Source: Xanthomonas translucens pv. translucens DSM 18974
GTDB lineage: Bacteria; Pseudomonadota; Gammaproteobacteria; Xanthomonadales; Xanthomonadaceae
Reading direction: 5' to 3'
DNA length: 11,472 nucleotides
Assembly (NCBI RefSeq): GCF_000331775.1
Contig: NZ_CAPJ01000140.1
Coordinates: 1-11,472 of the forward strand
Position 1 is the first letter of the stretch; each line of letters begins with the position of its first letter. Of the stretch, positions 1-6,027 are shown piece after piece. The notes beneath the pieces are model-generated. The model was not told where the DNA came from and searched no databases. It saw only the letters and a program-made list of their open reading frames with translations. Position numbers and translations under genes: made by a program.

Positions 1-443
1 GGCTGCGCGCCGTCGCGGCGCAGCGCGGTGCCGGGCGCGACGCTGCCGATCGCGGTGACCGACAGCGACAGCGGCCCACGTGTGGTGTCGCCACCGGCCA
101 GCACGATGCCGTGCGCATCGGCCAGCGCGAAGAAGCCGTCGGCGAAGGCGTCGATCCAGCCCGCATCCTCGTGCGGCAACGACAGCGACAGGGTGCACCA
201 GCGCGGCTGCGCGCCCATCGCGGCGAGGTCGGACAGGTTCACCGCCAGGGTCTTCCAGCCTATGTCGGCGGCGCCGGTCTCGGCCGGGAAATGCACGCCG
301 GCATTGAGCGTATCGGTGGTGATCGCCAGCTGCTCGCCCGGCGGCGGCTGCAGCAGCGCCGCATCGTCGCCGATGCCCAACGGCACGTCCGCGTGCGTCC
401 CGATGCGGGCACGCAGGCGATCGATCAGATCGAATTCGGGCAT
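1..443 (-). CDS. thiL: Thiamine-monophosphate kinase ThiL (C-terminal part beyond window)
   Basis: ThiL phosphorylates thiamine monophosphate with ATP to give thiamine diphosphate, the last step of thiamine cofactor synthesis in the cytoplasm. Only the first 147 codons are present; the frame is open to the window edge, whereas the family is usually about 320 residues. Visible family landmarks are GIGDDAA (residues 23-29, the ATP/Mg-binding loop), TTDTLNAGVHF (42-52), NLSDLAAMGA (69-78) and GGDTTRG (117-123). The ATG at 443 is chosen because MPEFDLIDRL is the typical ThiL N-terminus. No clear Shine-Dalgarno is visible, since the upstream DNA belongs to an inverted-repeat element. ThiL follows nusB by 131 bp, an arrangement common in proteobacterial rib-nusB-thiL clusters. 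Identity is secure; only the C-terminus is unseen. Confidence 0.95.
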   Translation of the reverse strand, partial: MPEFDLIDRLRARIGTHADVPLGIGDDAALLQPPPGEQLAITTDTLNAGVHFPAETGAADIGWKTLAVNLSDLAAMGAQPRWCTLSLSLPHEDAGWIDAFADGFFALADAHGIVLAGGDTTRGPLSLSVTAIGSVAPGTALRRDGAQ

Positions 444-452
444 TTGCAGGCC

Positions 453-573
453 GGGAATTGGGAATCGGGAATGGTAAGAGCGAGGGCAACCGCCGCAGCA
501 TCGCCGGCCGCAGGGGATGTCCACCGCGGCGGTCGCTTTCAGCTGTCAGCTTTTGCCATTCCCCATTCCCAGC
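453..573. repeat. Heptad inverted-repeat element A (GGGAATC type), nusB-thiL junction
   Basis: The left arm carries tandem 7-bp units of the GGGAATC type (453-474). The right arm (555-573) carries the complementary units. The best-paired segments, 460-481 and 549-570, match at 19 of 22 positions and include inner AAGAGC/GCTTTT ends. About 67 bp separates the paired arms. The element starts two bases after the nusB stop and ends about 10 bases before the thiL ATG. As RNA it would fold into a long hairpin between the two genes. It shares its inner ends with element B (1553-1665). It has no coding capacity that I can support. Confidence 0.8.
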
Positions 574-574
574 T

Positions 575-1042
575 TCAGCCCCCCGACTCCACCGTGCGCC
601 ACGCCAGCGCGGCGCGGTCGAGCACGCCGTTGACGTAGGTGTGGCCGTGTTCGGAGCCGAAACGTTTGGCGGTCTCGATGGCTTCGTTGATCACCACGCG
701 GTACGGCACGTCGTGCCGGTGCAGCAGTTCATAGGCGGCCAGGCGCAGCACCGCGCGTTCGATCGCGTCCACTTCCTCGACGGTGCGGTCCAGGTAGCCG
801 ACCAGCGCCGCGTCCAGCTCGGCGCGGTGCTTGAGCACGCCTTCGACCAGGTTCTCGAAGTAGACCAGGTCGGCGATCTCGTGCGCCTGCTCGTGCGCGA
901 ACTGCGCGATCACGTGCTGCGCGGTGCCGCCGGCGATCTGCCAGGCGTAGATCGCCTGCAGCGCGCGCCGGCGCGCGCGCGAACGCAGCACCGGATCGAC
1001 GCCGTCGCGGCGGACATGCTTGTGGCCGGCGGGCTTGTTCAC
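575..1042 (-). CDS. nusB: Transcription antitermination factor NusB
   Basis: NusB binds boxA RNA together with NusE (ribosomal protein S10) and joins the antitermination complex that helps transcription of rRNA operons. The product is 155 residues, close to the usual 140-160, and all helical. Family landmarks are [12 protein letters not shown] (residues 24-35), FENLVEGV (62-69), [13 protein letters not shown] (95-107), [18 protein letters not shown] (112-129) and FVNGVLD-like TYVNGVLDR (135-143). The GTG start at 1042 overlaps the ribH stop as GTGA and has a GGAG ribosome-binding site eight bases upstream. An in-frame GTG at 1051 would leave no usable site. Tight overlap with ribH argues for translational coupling. 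A repeat element begins two bases after the stop. Identity is secure; the start is the only uncertain point. Confidence 0.96.
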   Translation of the reverse strand: MNKPAGHKHVRRDGVDPVLRSRARRRALQAIYAWQIAGGTAQHVIAQFAHEQAHEIADLVYFENLVEGVLKHRAELDAALVGYLDRTVEEVDAIERAVLRLAAYELLHRHDVPYRVVINEAIETAKRFGSEHGHTYVNGVLDRAALAWRTVESGG

Positions 1043-1506
1043 GGCAGGCACTCCAAAAGATTGACCATCTCCAGCGCACTCAGCGCCGCTTCCTCGCCCT
1101 TGTTGCCGTGGCTGCCGCCGGCGCGCGCCTCGGCGTCCTCGACCCGCTCCACCGCCAGCACGCCGTTGAGCACCGGGATGCGGAAATCCAGCGACACCCG
1201 CAGCAGACCCTGGGCGCAGCCGTCGGCCACGTGTTCGTAGTGGCGCGTATCGCCGCGGATCACGCAGCCCAGCGCGATGATCGCCGCATGCCGGCCGGCG
1301 GCGGCCAGGCGCGCGGCGACCAGCGGCAGCTCCCAGGCGCCGGGCACGCGGATCACGTCCACCGCCTCGTCAGCGATGCCGTTGCCGGACAGGCTCGCGC
1401 GCGCACCGGCGACCAGCACGTCGGTGATGCGCGCGTTCCAAAGACTGGCGATGATCGCAAAACGGGCCGCGCCGGGAGCGCGGAGGTCGGCTTCGTAGTG
1501 GGTCAT
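1039..1506 (-). CDS. ribH: 6,7-dimethyl-8-ribityllumazine synthase (lumazine synthase)
   Basis: RibH condenses 5-amino-6-ribitylaminouracil with 3,4-dihydroxy-2-butanone 4-phosphate to form 6,7-dimethyl-8-ribityllumazine, the substrate of RibE. The protein is 155 residues, the normal family length. Landmarks are SLWN (residues 21-24, aromatic substrate contact), VPGAWELP (54-61), [17 protein letters not shown] (80-96) with the probable catalytic His89, [10 protein letters not shown] (111-120) and [14 protein letters not shown] (134-147, including the family GNKG motif). These proteins usually assemble as pentamers or 60-mer shells. The ATG at 1506 gives the usual short N-terminus; no strong Shine-Dalgarno is visible. 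It lies 117 bp after ribB, a gap mostly filled by a repeat element, and its stop overlaps the nusB start. Regulation by the FMN riboswitch at 3542-3710 is inferred from operon order. Confidence 0.97.
   Translation of the reverse strand: MTHYEADLRAPGAARFAIIASLWNARITDVLVAGARASLSGNGIADEAVDVIRVPGAWELPLVAARLAAAGRHAAIIALGCVIRGDTRHYEHVADGCAQGLLRVSLDFRIPVLNGVLAVERVEDAEARAGGSHGNKGEEAALSALEMVNLLECLP
1051..1054 (-). promoter_or_regulatory. Ribosome-binding site of nusB (decides GTG start at 1042)
   Basis: GGAG on the minus strand lies eight bases before the GTG at 1042, inside the last codons of ribH. The competing GTG at 1051 begins within this same motif, so it cannot use it. This favours the shorter NusB. 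Confidence 0.6.
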
Positions 1507-1552
1507 GGCGGTGGTGGGTTCAGGGGGTGGGAGAGTTTAGCAGGCAGCCTGT

Positions 1553-1665
1553 CCGGGACTCGGGACTCGGGACTCGGGACTCGGAAGAGCTTAGAGCACG
1601 GCGTGCGCTTGCCAGCGGAGGAATCAGCCTTTTCCGGGTCCCGAGTCCCGAGTCCCGAGTCCCGG
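1553..1665. repeat. Heptad inverted-repeat element B (GGGACTC type), ribB-ribH junction
   Basis: There are two 32-bp arms, 1553-1584 and 1634-1665, each made of four tandem 7-bp GGGACTC units bounded by CCGG/CGG. They are inverted copies with a single mismatch (position 1581 against 1637) and are separated by 49 bp. Transcribed, they would form a very stable hairpin about 30 bp long. The right arm overlaps the end of ribB and supplies its last codons and stop. The inner edges (AAGAGC after the left arm, TCAGCCTTTTCC before the right arm) resemble those of element A, so the two look like one family. Confidence 0.9.
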
Positions 1666-2778
1666 CTCCACATGCTCCACCACCTCCAGCCCGAACCCGG
1701 CCAGGCCGACCTGGCGGCGCGGCGTGCCCAGCACGCGCAGCTTGCCCAGGCCCAGGTCGGCCAGGATCTGGCTGCCGGCGCCGTTGCGCCGCCACTGCCC
1801 CACGTCCTTGCTGTTGGCGATCAGGTCCGGCTGCTTGCGCAGCCGCGCCAGCAGCGCCTGGCTGTCGCGCGGCGCCGACAGCACCACCATGACCCCGCTG
1901 TCGGCCGCGGCGATCGCGCGCAGCGCGTCGCTGGCGGCCACGCCGAAATCCTCGCGGCGCCAGTGCAGCAGGTCGGCCAGCGGATTTTCCACCTGCACCC
2001 GCACCAGGGTCGGCATGTCGGCGTCCAGGGTGCCGCGGACCAGTGCGAAATGCAGGTCGTGGGCGATGCGGTCGCGGTAGGTGACCAGGGTGAAATCGCC
2101 GAACTCGGTCTCGATGGGGCGCTCGTCGATGCGCTCGACGGTGTGCTCGGTGGCCAGGCGGTAGGCGATCAGGTCGGCGATCGAGCCCATCTTCAGCCCG
2201 TGCAGGCGCGCGAATTCCTCCAGTTGCGGGCGCCGCGCCATGCTGCCGTCGGGATTGAGCACTTCCACCAGCACCCCGGCCGGCTCCAGCCCGGCCAGCA
2301 GCGGCAGGTCGCCAGCCGCCTCGGTGTGGCCGGCGCGGGTCAGCACGCCGCCGGGCTGGGCGATCAGCGGGAAGATGTGGCCGGGCTGGCTCAGGTCGTG
2401 CGGCTTGGCGTCCGGCTTGACCGCGGTGCGCACGGTATGCGCGCGGTCGTAGGCGGAGATGCCGGTGGTGACGCCTTCGGCGGCCTCGATGCTGACGGTG
2501 AAGTTGGTGTGGAACTGCGCGGTGTTGTGCTGGACCATCGGCGCCAGCCCGAGCTGCGTGCAGCGCTCGCGGGTCAGCGACAGGCACACCAGGCCGCGTG
2601 CGTGGGTGACCATGAAATTGATGTCCGAGGGCTTGACCAGCTCGGCGGCCATGATCAGATCGCCCTCGTTCTCGCGGTCCTCGTCGTCGACGATGACCAC
2701 CATGCGCCCGGCGCGGATTTCCTCCAGCAACTCGGGGACGGGGGCGAAATTCAGGCTAGGAGCGGTGGATGGCGACAT
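1624..2778 (-). CDS. ribB: 3,4-dihydroxy-2-butanone-4-phosphate synthase with degenerate RibA-like C-terminal domain
   Basis: RibB converts ribulose 5-phosphate to 3,4-dihydroxy-2-butanone 4-phosphate and formate, supplying the four-carbon unit for lumazine. The RibB domain covers about residues 13-207 and is intact: DDEDRENEGDLI (31-42), HARGLVC (59-65), TGISAYDRAHT (105-115), HIFPLIAQPGGVL (134-146) and GHTEAAGDL (150-158). The C-terminal half (about 210-371) has the layout of GTP cyclohydrolase II but contains no cysteine, so the three zinc ligands of RibA are missing, and no GRGIGL-like motif is seen. I therefore call it RibB with a non-catalytic RibA-like extension (RibBX type), although many annotations would say ribBA. 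The last dozen residues (373-384) are encoded by a repeat element. The ATG at 2778 lies 82 bp after ribE. The Cys-free tail cannot supply cyclohydrolase activity by the known mechanism; that conclusion rests on family knowledge. Confidence 0.93.
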   Translation of the reverse strand: MSPSTAPSLNFAPVPELLEEIRAGRMVVIVDDEDRENEGDLIMAAELVKPSDINFMVTHARGLVCLSLTRERCTQLGLAPMVQHNTAQFHTNFTVSIEAAEGVTTGISAYDRAHTVRTAVKPDAKPHDLSQPGHIFPLIAQPGGVLTRAGHTEAAGDLPLLAGLEPAGVLVEVLNPDGSMARRPQLEEFARLHGLKMGSIADLIAYRLATEHTVERIDERPIETEFGDFTLVTYRDRIAHDLHFALVRGTLDADMPTLVRVQVENPLADLLHWRREDFGVAASDALRAIAAADSGVMVVLSAPRDSQALLARLRKQPDLIANSKDVGQWRRNGAGSQILADLGLGKLRVLGTPRRQVGLAGFGLEVVEHVEPGLGTRDSGPGKG

Positions 2779-2860
2779 GGCGGGACTCGCAGAAGGCGGA
2801 AGGCGCCGCGCGCCGCCGCGGACAGCGGCGACGGCACGGCAGGCGACGGGCGCGACGGAC

Positions 2861-3460
2861 TCAGTCCTGGCGGCCGTGCAGCAGGCGTTCGACGTAGCGC
2901 GCGACCAGGTCGATCTCCAGGTTCACCGCCGCGCCGAGCGCGGTGTGCGCGAACGCGGTGTGCGCCACCGTGTGCGGGATCAGCGCCACCTCGAAGCCGG
3001 CATCGTCCACTTCGTTGACGGTCAGGCTGACCCCGTCCACGCAGATTGAGCCTTTCTTGGCGATGTAGCGCAGCAGCGCCGGCGGCGCGGCGAAACGCCA
3101 GCGTTGCGCGCGCGCGTCCTCATGGATCGACAGTACGCTGCCAAGGCCATCGACATGGCCGCTGACCAGATGCCCGCCGAGCCGGTCGGTCGGGCGCATC
3201 GCCCGCTCCAGGTTCACGACCGCGCCTTCGGCGAGCGCGCCGAGCGTGGTCAGGGACAGGGTTTCGGTGGACGCATCGGCCTGGAACGACGCCGCGTCGA
3301 AGGCGACCACGGTCAGGCACACGCCGTTGACCGCGATACTCTCGCCGCGCTGCACGTCGGCGAACGGCAGGCTGCCGGTGGCAAAGCTGAAGCGGATATC
3401 GCCGCCCTGCGGCTGGCGCGCGGCCAGGCGGCCGACGCCTTCGATGATTCCGGTGAACAT
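2861..3460 (-). CDS. ribE: Riboflavin synthase (alpha subunit)
   Basis: RibE dismutates two molecules of 6,7-dimethyl-8-ribityllumazine into riboflavin and 5-amino-6-ribitylaminouracil. The 199-residue product shows the internal duplication of the family: one lumazine-binding half starts MFTGIIEGVG and holds GESIAVNGVCLTVV (39-52), and the second holds KGSICVDGVSLTVNEV (136-151). GGHLVSGHVDG (95-105) lies at the junction. The ATG at 3460 is chosen because MFTGIIE is the near-universal RibE N-terminus. An in-frame ATG at 3505 would start inside the riboswitch expression platform. A GAG eight to ten bases upstream of the start is a weak ribosome-binding site. This is the first gene after the FMN riboswitch and should be the main target of FMN repression. 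It is called ribC in some organisms. Confidence 0.97.
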   Translation of the reverse strand: MFTGIIEGVGRLAARQPQGGDIRFSFATGSLPFADVQRGESIAVNGVCLTVVAFDAASFQADASTETLSLTTLGALAEGAVVNLERAMRPTDRLGGHLVSGHVDGLGSVLSIHEDARAQRWRFAAPPALLRYIAKKGSICVDGVSLTVNEVDDAGFEVALIPHTVAHTAFAHTALGAAVNLEIDLVARYVERLLHGRQD

Positions 3461-3487
3461 AAACGTTTCTCGCAAGGATGGTGAGCG

Positions 3488-3512
3488 AAAAACGCCACAA
3501 GGCAAACAGGCG
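3488..3512 (-). terminator. Possible intrinsic terminator in the riboswitch expression platform
   Basis: In the transcript, a GC-rich CGCC segment (3509-3512) can pair with GGCG (3493-3496), followed directly by five U residues (3488-3492). Just upstream lies a second hairpin of the form GCGCAGCC-TTGC-GGCTGTGCGC. The stem is short and the loop is long, so control might instead act by hiding the ribE start region. The placement between aptamer and ribE start is right for FMN-dependent termination. Confidence 0.4.
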
Positions 3513-3541
3513 CGCGCACAGCCGCAAGGCTGCGCGAAAGC

Positions 3542-3710
3542 CGTCTTCTTTCATCCGGACTATACCGTCGGCTCCGGCGTCGGACCGGATCTGCTGACCT
3601 TGCGCAGCCGACTCCGCACCTGCGTGCCGGTTCCGACCACCCAAGCGCTCGCGGGCTCGTGCGCGAACGCACCTACCGCCGGTGGGGAATCGCACCCCGC
3701 CCTGAAGACG
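3542..3710 (-). ncRNA. FMN riboswitch (RFN element) upstream of ribE
   Basis: The RNA binds flavin mononucleotide and shuts down downstream riboflavin genes when FMN is plentiful. The closing stem P1 is formed by CGTCTTC (3704-3710) and GAAGACG (3542-3548). Between them, in order, are the conserved blocks AGGGCGGGGTGCGATTCCCC and ACCGGCGGTAGG, a variable GC-rich arm, AGCCCGCGAGCG, GGTCAGCAGATCCGGTC, and GCCGACGGTATAGTCCGGAT. These match the RFN consensus closely. The aptamer lies downstream of ribD and 81 nt before the ribE ATG. It therefore governs ribE and the genes after it, not ribD. Confidence 0.96.
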
Positions 3711-3719
3711 TTTGTGGTT

Positions 3720-3733
3720 GCCGGCGAACCGGC
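3720..3733 (-). other. UUCG-loop hairpin at the 5' end of the riboswitch leader
   Basis: The transcript would read GCCGG-UUCG-CCGGC, a perfect five-base-pair stem with a UUCG loop, about 10 nt upstream of the riboswitch P1 stem. With transcription starting just downstream of the proposed -10 at 3740-3748, this hairpin would sit at or very near the 5' end of the mRNA. A protective or insulating role is my inference. The loop-closing pair is G-C, so it is not the extra-stable C(UUCG)G form. Confidence 0.55.
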
Positions 3734-3739
3734 CTGCGC

Positions 3740-3748
3740 ATTCTAACA
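3740..3748 (-). promoter_or_regulatory. Probable extended -10 promoter for the riboswitch-ribE transcript
   Basis: The minus strand reads TGTTAGAAT, a TGn extension plus TAGAAT, four of six bases matching TATAAT with the key A2 and T6 present. It lies about 30 bp upstream of the riboswitch P1 stem, as expected for a leader promoter. I see no good -35 hexamer 16-18 bp upstream, which fits an extended -10 promoter. The same stretch is the most AT-rich part of the ribD-riboswitch gap. Confidence 0.5.
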
Positions 3749-3861
3749 GGGCGCGGCAGGACGCCCGTTGCCGCTGGCGCCCCGCCGATGGGACATAGCG
3801 TCGCGGCGAAGATGGCAACCTTGCACGCGGCAGGCGCTGGGCGCACAGCGCCGCGCCGTGG
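3749..3861. other. ribD-to-leader intergenic gap
   Basis: This GC-rich stretch of about 110 bp holds no ORF that I can support. A GGCGC-TGT-GCGCC hairpin occurs shortly after the ribD stop in the transcript direction but has no U-tract, so I do not call it a terminator. The gap may carry upstream promoter sequence for the ribE transcript. Confidence 0.4.
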
Positions 3862-4995
3862 CTAGGCGGCGTCCGCCGCCAGCGGGCGCAGCAGCAGGCG
3901 CAGGTCGTCGCCGACCTGGCGCGTCTCCAGCAATTGCAGCGGCACGCGCTGCGCCATGCTGTCGATGCCCAGCCCGGCCAGCAGCGGGCGCGCGGCGTCG
4001 CCGAGCAGCAGCGGTGCCAGGTACAGCAGCAGTTCGTCGACCAGGCCGGCGCGCAGCAGCGCGCCACTCAGGGTCGCGCCGGCCTCCACCTGCACCTCGT
4101 TGATGCCGCGCGCGGCCAGCAGATGCAGCACCGCGTCCAGGTCGAAGCGGCCCGCCTGCAAGCCGACCGCGGCGAACTCGACCCCAGGCAGCGATGGCGG
4201 CGCCAGTCCCGGCGCATGCAGGTACAGGGTCGGCGCTGCGGCGTCGCGCACCTTGGCTTGCTGCAGCGTGCGCAGCTGCGCATCCAGTACCACGCGCAGC
4301 GGCGGCACGACCTCGGCGGCGGCGTCCAGGCGCACGCTCAGCGAGGGATCGTCGGCCAGCACGGTGCCGGCGCCGGTGAGGATCGCCCCGGCGCGCGCAC
4401 GCCACTGCTGCACGTCCTGGCGCGCGGCCGCGCCGGTGATCCATTTCGATTCGCCGCTGGCCAGCGCGGTGCGCCCGTCCAGGCTGGCGCCGAGCTTGAC
4501 CCGCAGCCACGGCCGGCCGCGTTCCACCCGCGACAGGAAGCCGCGATTCAGCGCGCGCGCCTGCGCATCCATCAGCCCGAAACGAACCTCGATGCCGGCC
4601 TCGCGCAGCAGCGCGAAGCCGCCGCCGTTGACCTGCGGAAACGGATCGGCCATCGCCGCCACCACCCGCGTCACCCCGGCTTCGATCAACGCCAGTGCGC
4701 ACGGCGGGGTGCGCCCGTAGTGCGCGCACGGTTCCAGGGTCACGTAGGCGCTGGCGCCGCGCGCGCGCGCGCCAGCGGCGCGCAGCGCGAACACCTCCGC
4801 ATGCGGGCCACCGGCGCGCTGGTGGAAGCCCTCGCCCACCACCTCGCCGTCGCGCACGATCACGCAGCCGACCATCGGGTTGGGACGCGTGGTGTAGGCG
4901 CCGCGCTCGGCCAGGCGCAGCGCCTGCGCCATATACCGATGATCGTCGGCGGAGAAATCGCCCAGGCGGTCCGCGCTCATGCCGTTCGCGCTCAT
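3862..4995 (-). CDS. ribD: Bifunctional riboflavin biosynthesis deaminase/reductase RibD
   Basis: RibD carries out two successive steps: deamination of 2,5-diamino-6-ribosylamino-4(3H)-pyrimidinone 5'-phosphate, and NADPH-dependent reduction of the ribosyl side chain. The deaminase domain (about residues 16-150) has the zinc site HAE (65-67) with Cys90 and Cys99 in PCAHYGRTPPC (89-99). The reductase domain (about 163-372) shows KLGASLDGRTALASGESKWI (167-186), GAGTVLADDP (208-217), VEAGATLSGALLRAGLVDEL (303-322) and YLAPLLLG (325-332). The length of 377 compares with about 367 for the E. coli protein. The ATG at 4995 overlaps the stop of the preceding GNAT gene as ATGA, suggesting coupled translation; ATG 4980 would shorten it by five residues. 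It lies upstream of the FMN riboswitch, so it is probably not FMN-controlled by that element. The usual glycine-rich segment after DPxP reads QVNGGG here. Confidence 0.96.
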   Translation of the reverse strand: MSANGMSADRLGDFSADDHRYMAQALRLAERGAYTTRPNPMVGCVIVRDGEVVGEGFHQRAGGPHAEVFALRAAGARARGASAYVTLEPCAHYGRTPPCALALIEAGVTRVVAAMADPFPQVNGGGFALLREAGIEVRFGLMDAQARALNRGFLSRVERGRPWLRVKLGASLDGRTALASGESKWITGAAARQDVQQWRARAGAILTGAGTVLADDPSLSVRLDAAAEVVPPLRVVLDAQLRTLQQAKVRDAAAPTLYLHAPGLAPPSLPGVEFAAVGLQAGRFDLDAVLHLLAARGINEVQVEAGATLSGALLRAGLVDELLLYLAPLLLGDAARPLLAGLGIDSMAQRVPLQLLETRQVGDDLRLLLRPLAADAA

Positions 4996-5013
4996 GCGCT
5001 CTGCGCTGGTGCC
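4969..5013. repeat. Imperfect 15-bp tandem triplication at the GNAT-ribD junction
   Basis: Three 15-bp units with a shared core GCGCTCATG or GCGCTGGTG follow one another across the end of the GNAT gene and the start of ribD. Two of the units each carry an in-frame ATG, which gives RibD its repeated MSANG-MSADR start. It probably arose by slippage. The effect is a choice of two RibD starts 15 bp apart. Confidence 0.5.
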
Positions 5014-5483
5014 GCCAGCGCGCCGGCGTCGATGCGCATCACCGTCACCTGCAGCGGCCCCAGCGGCAGCTGCACATGCGGCTCCCAGCCCAGGCCTTCG
5101 TAGTACGGCACCAGCTGCGGTTCGCAATACAGATACAGATACCCCACCTGCAGCCGCGCCGCGGCCTGCACGCAATGCGCGACCAGTTGCGCGCCGACGC
5201 CGCCGCTGCGCGCCTGCGGGCGCACATACAGCGTCGCCAGCCATGGCGAGAACTGGCGGATGCGCGCATCGTCGTTCTGCAGCAGGCTGACCGAACCGAG
5301 CCAGTCGTCGCCATCGAGCGCGATCCAGCTGGTCGGGATGCGGCTGTCGCAGCGGTGACTGCGCAGGTCGGCCTCGGCCTCGTCCAGCGCCCATTCCGGC
5401 AGCATCGGACCGAAGGCCTGCAGGTGTTCGCGGGCCAACGCCGCAATGTGCTGCGGCGCCTCCCCCAGGCAGACGATGCGCAT
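4992..5483 (-). CDS. GNAT-family N-acetyltransferase, substrate unknown
   Basis: The product is a 163-residue, single-domain acetyltransferase of the GNAT fold; such enzymes move an acetyl group from acetyl-CoA to an amine. The central strand and pyrophosphate loop are visible as LATLYVRPQARSGGVGAQLV (residues 82-101), with R-S-G-G-V-G-A matching the family R/Q-x-x-G-x-G/A motif. A C-terminal YLYCEPQLVPYYEGLGW segment follows, typical of motif B. No signal peptide or membrane segment is seen. It starts 11 bp after nrdR, with a weak AAGG upstream, and its stop overlaps the ribD start, so it is almost certainly co-transcribed with both. The target cannot be read from the sequence; its place between nrdR and ribD is not by itself evidence for a role in riboflavin synthesis. 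Family confidence is good, function unknown. Confidence 0.85.
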   Translation of the reverse strand: MRIVCLGEAPQHIAALAREHLQAFGPMLPEWALDEAEADLRSHRCDSRIPTSWIALDGDDWLGSVSLLQNDDARIRQFSPWLATLYVRPQARSGGVGAQLVAHCVQAAARLQVGYLYLYCEPQLVPYYEGLGWEPHVQLPLGPLQVTVMRIDAGALAAPAQSA

Positions 5484-5494
5484 GCCGCCCGCCT

Positions 5495-6025
5495 TCAGCG
5501 CTTGCCGGACTTGTCGCCCGGCTTGTCGGCGCGAACCAGCTCCAGCAGCGGCAACTGCTCGCTGCCCACCGGCAACTCGCGCTCCAGCTTCTCGATCTCC
5601 TCGCGGAAATCGGCTACGTCCTGGAAACTGCGGTACACCGAGGCGAAACGCACGTAGCCGACATGGTCGAGCTTGCGCAGCTCGGCCATCACGTATTCGC
5701 CGACGCGGATCGACGGCAATTCACGCTCGCCGGACATGCGCAGCTGGTGCACCACCGCACGCACCGCGGCCTCGATCTGCTCCTCGGCCACCGGCCGCTT
5801 CTGCAGCGCGCGATCGAAGCTGGTGCGCAGCTTGCGCGCATCGAAGGCCTCGCGCCCGCCGTCGCTCTTGATCACCGTCGGCAGTTTCAGCTCGATCGTC
5901 TCCAGCGTGCTGAACCGCTCGCCGCACGCCTCGCACTCGCGGCGGCGACGGATCGTCGCGCCGTCCTCGGACACCCGCGAATCGATCACCCGGGTGTCGG
6001 TGTGCTGGCAGAAGGGGCAGTGCAT
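5495..6025 (-). CDS. nrdR: Transcriptional repressor NrdR
   Basis: NrdR is a cytoplasmic nucleotide-sensing repressor that binds NrdR boxes upstream of ribonucleotide reductase genes. The N-terminal zinc ribbon has Cys3, Cys6, Cys31 and Cys34 (MHCPFC ... CEACGERF). The ATP-cone domain spans about residues 49-139, with [14 protein letters not shown], the start of the cone, at 53-66. The length is 176 residues, longer than the 149 of E. coli because of a charged C-terminal tail ending KPGDKSGKR. The ATG at 6025 is chosen because MHCPFC is the invariant N-terminus. An in-frame ATG at 6082 would translate repeat DNA. The whole leader is a repeat element starting two bases upstream of the ATG, so no ribosome-binding site is visible. 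It lies downstream of glyA and 11 bp upstream of the GNAT gene. Confidence 0.96.
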   Translation of the reverse strand: MHCPFCQHTDTRVIDSRVSEDGATIRRRRECEACGERFSTLETIELKLPTVIKSDGGREAFDARKLRTSFDRALQKRPVAEEQIEAAVRAVVHQLRMSGERELPSIRVGEYVMAELRKLDHVGYVRFASVYRSFQDVADFREEIEKLERELPVGSEQLPLLELVRADKPGDKSGKR

Positions 6026-6027
6026 CA

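Noticed and set aside
1553..1665. CRISPR array, suggested by short repeated units
   Set aside because: Units are 7 bp, contiguous with no spacers, and arranged as inverted arms; no cas gene is present.
2781..2789. Single CGGGACTCG unit just upstream of ribB as a remnant of the heptad element
   Set aside because: One isolated 9-bp match without an opposing arm; chance cannot be excluded.
1108..3018. A 636-codon plus-strand open frame across ribH, ribB and ribE
   Set aside because: It is a shadow of three well-recognised minus-strand genes; composition is Gln/His/Ala/Gly/Arg-rich with no domain.
3461..3505. N-terminal extension of RibE from an ATG at 3505
   Set aside because: It would begin in the riboswitch expression platform; MFTGIIE is the family start.
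3934..5103. A 389-codon plus-strand frame opposite ribD and the GNAT gene
   Set aside because: It is antisense to two recognised genes and has no motif; a GC-driven open frame.
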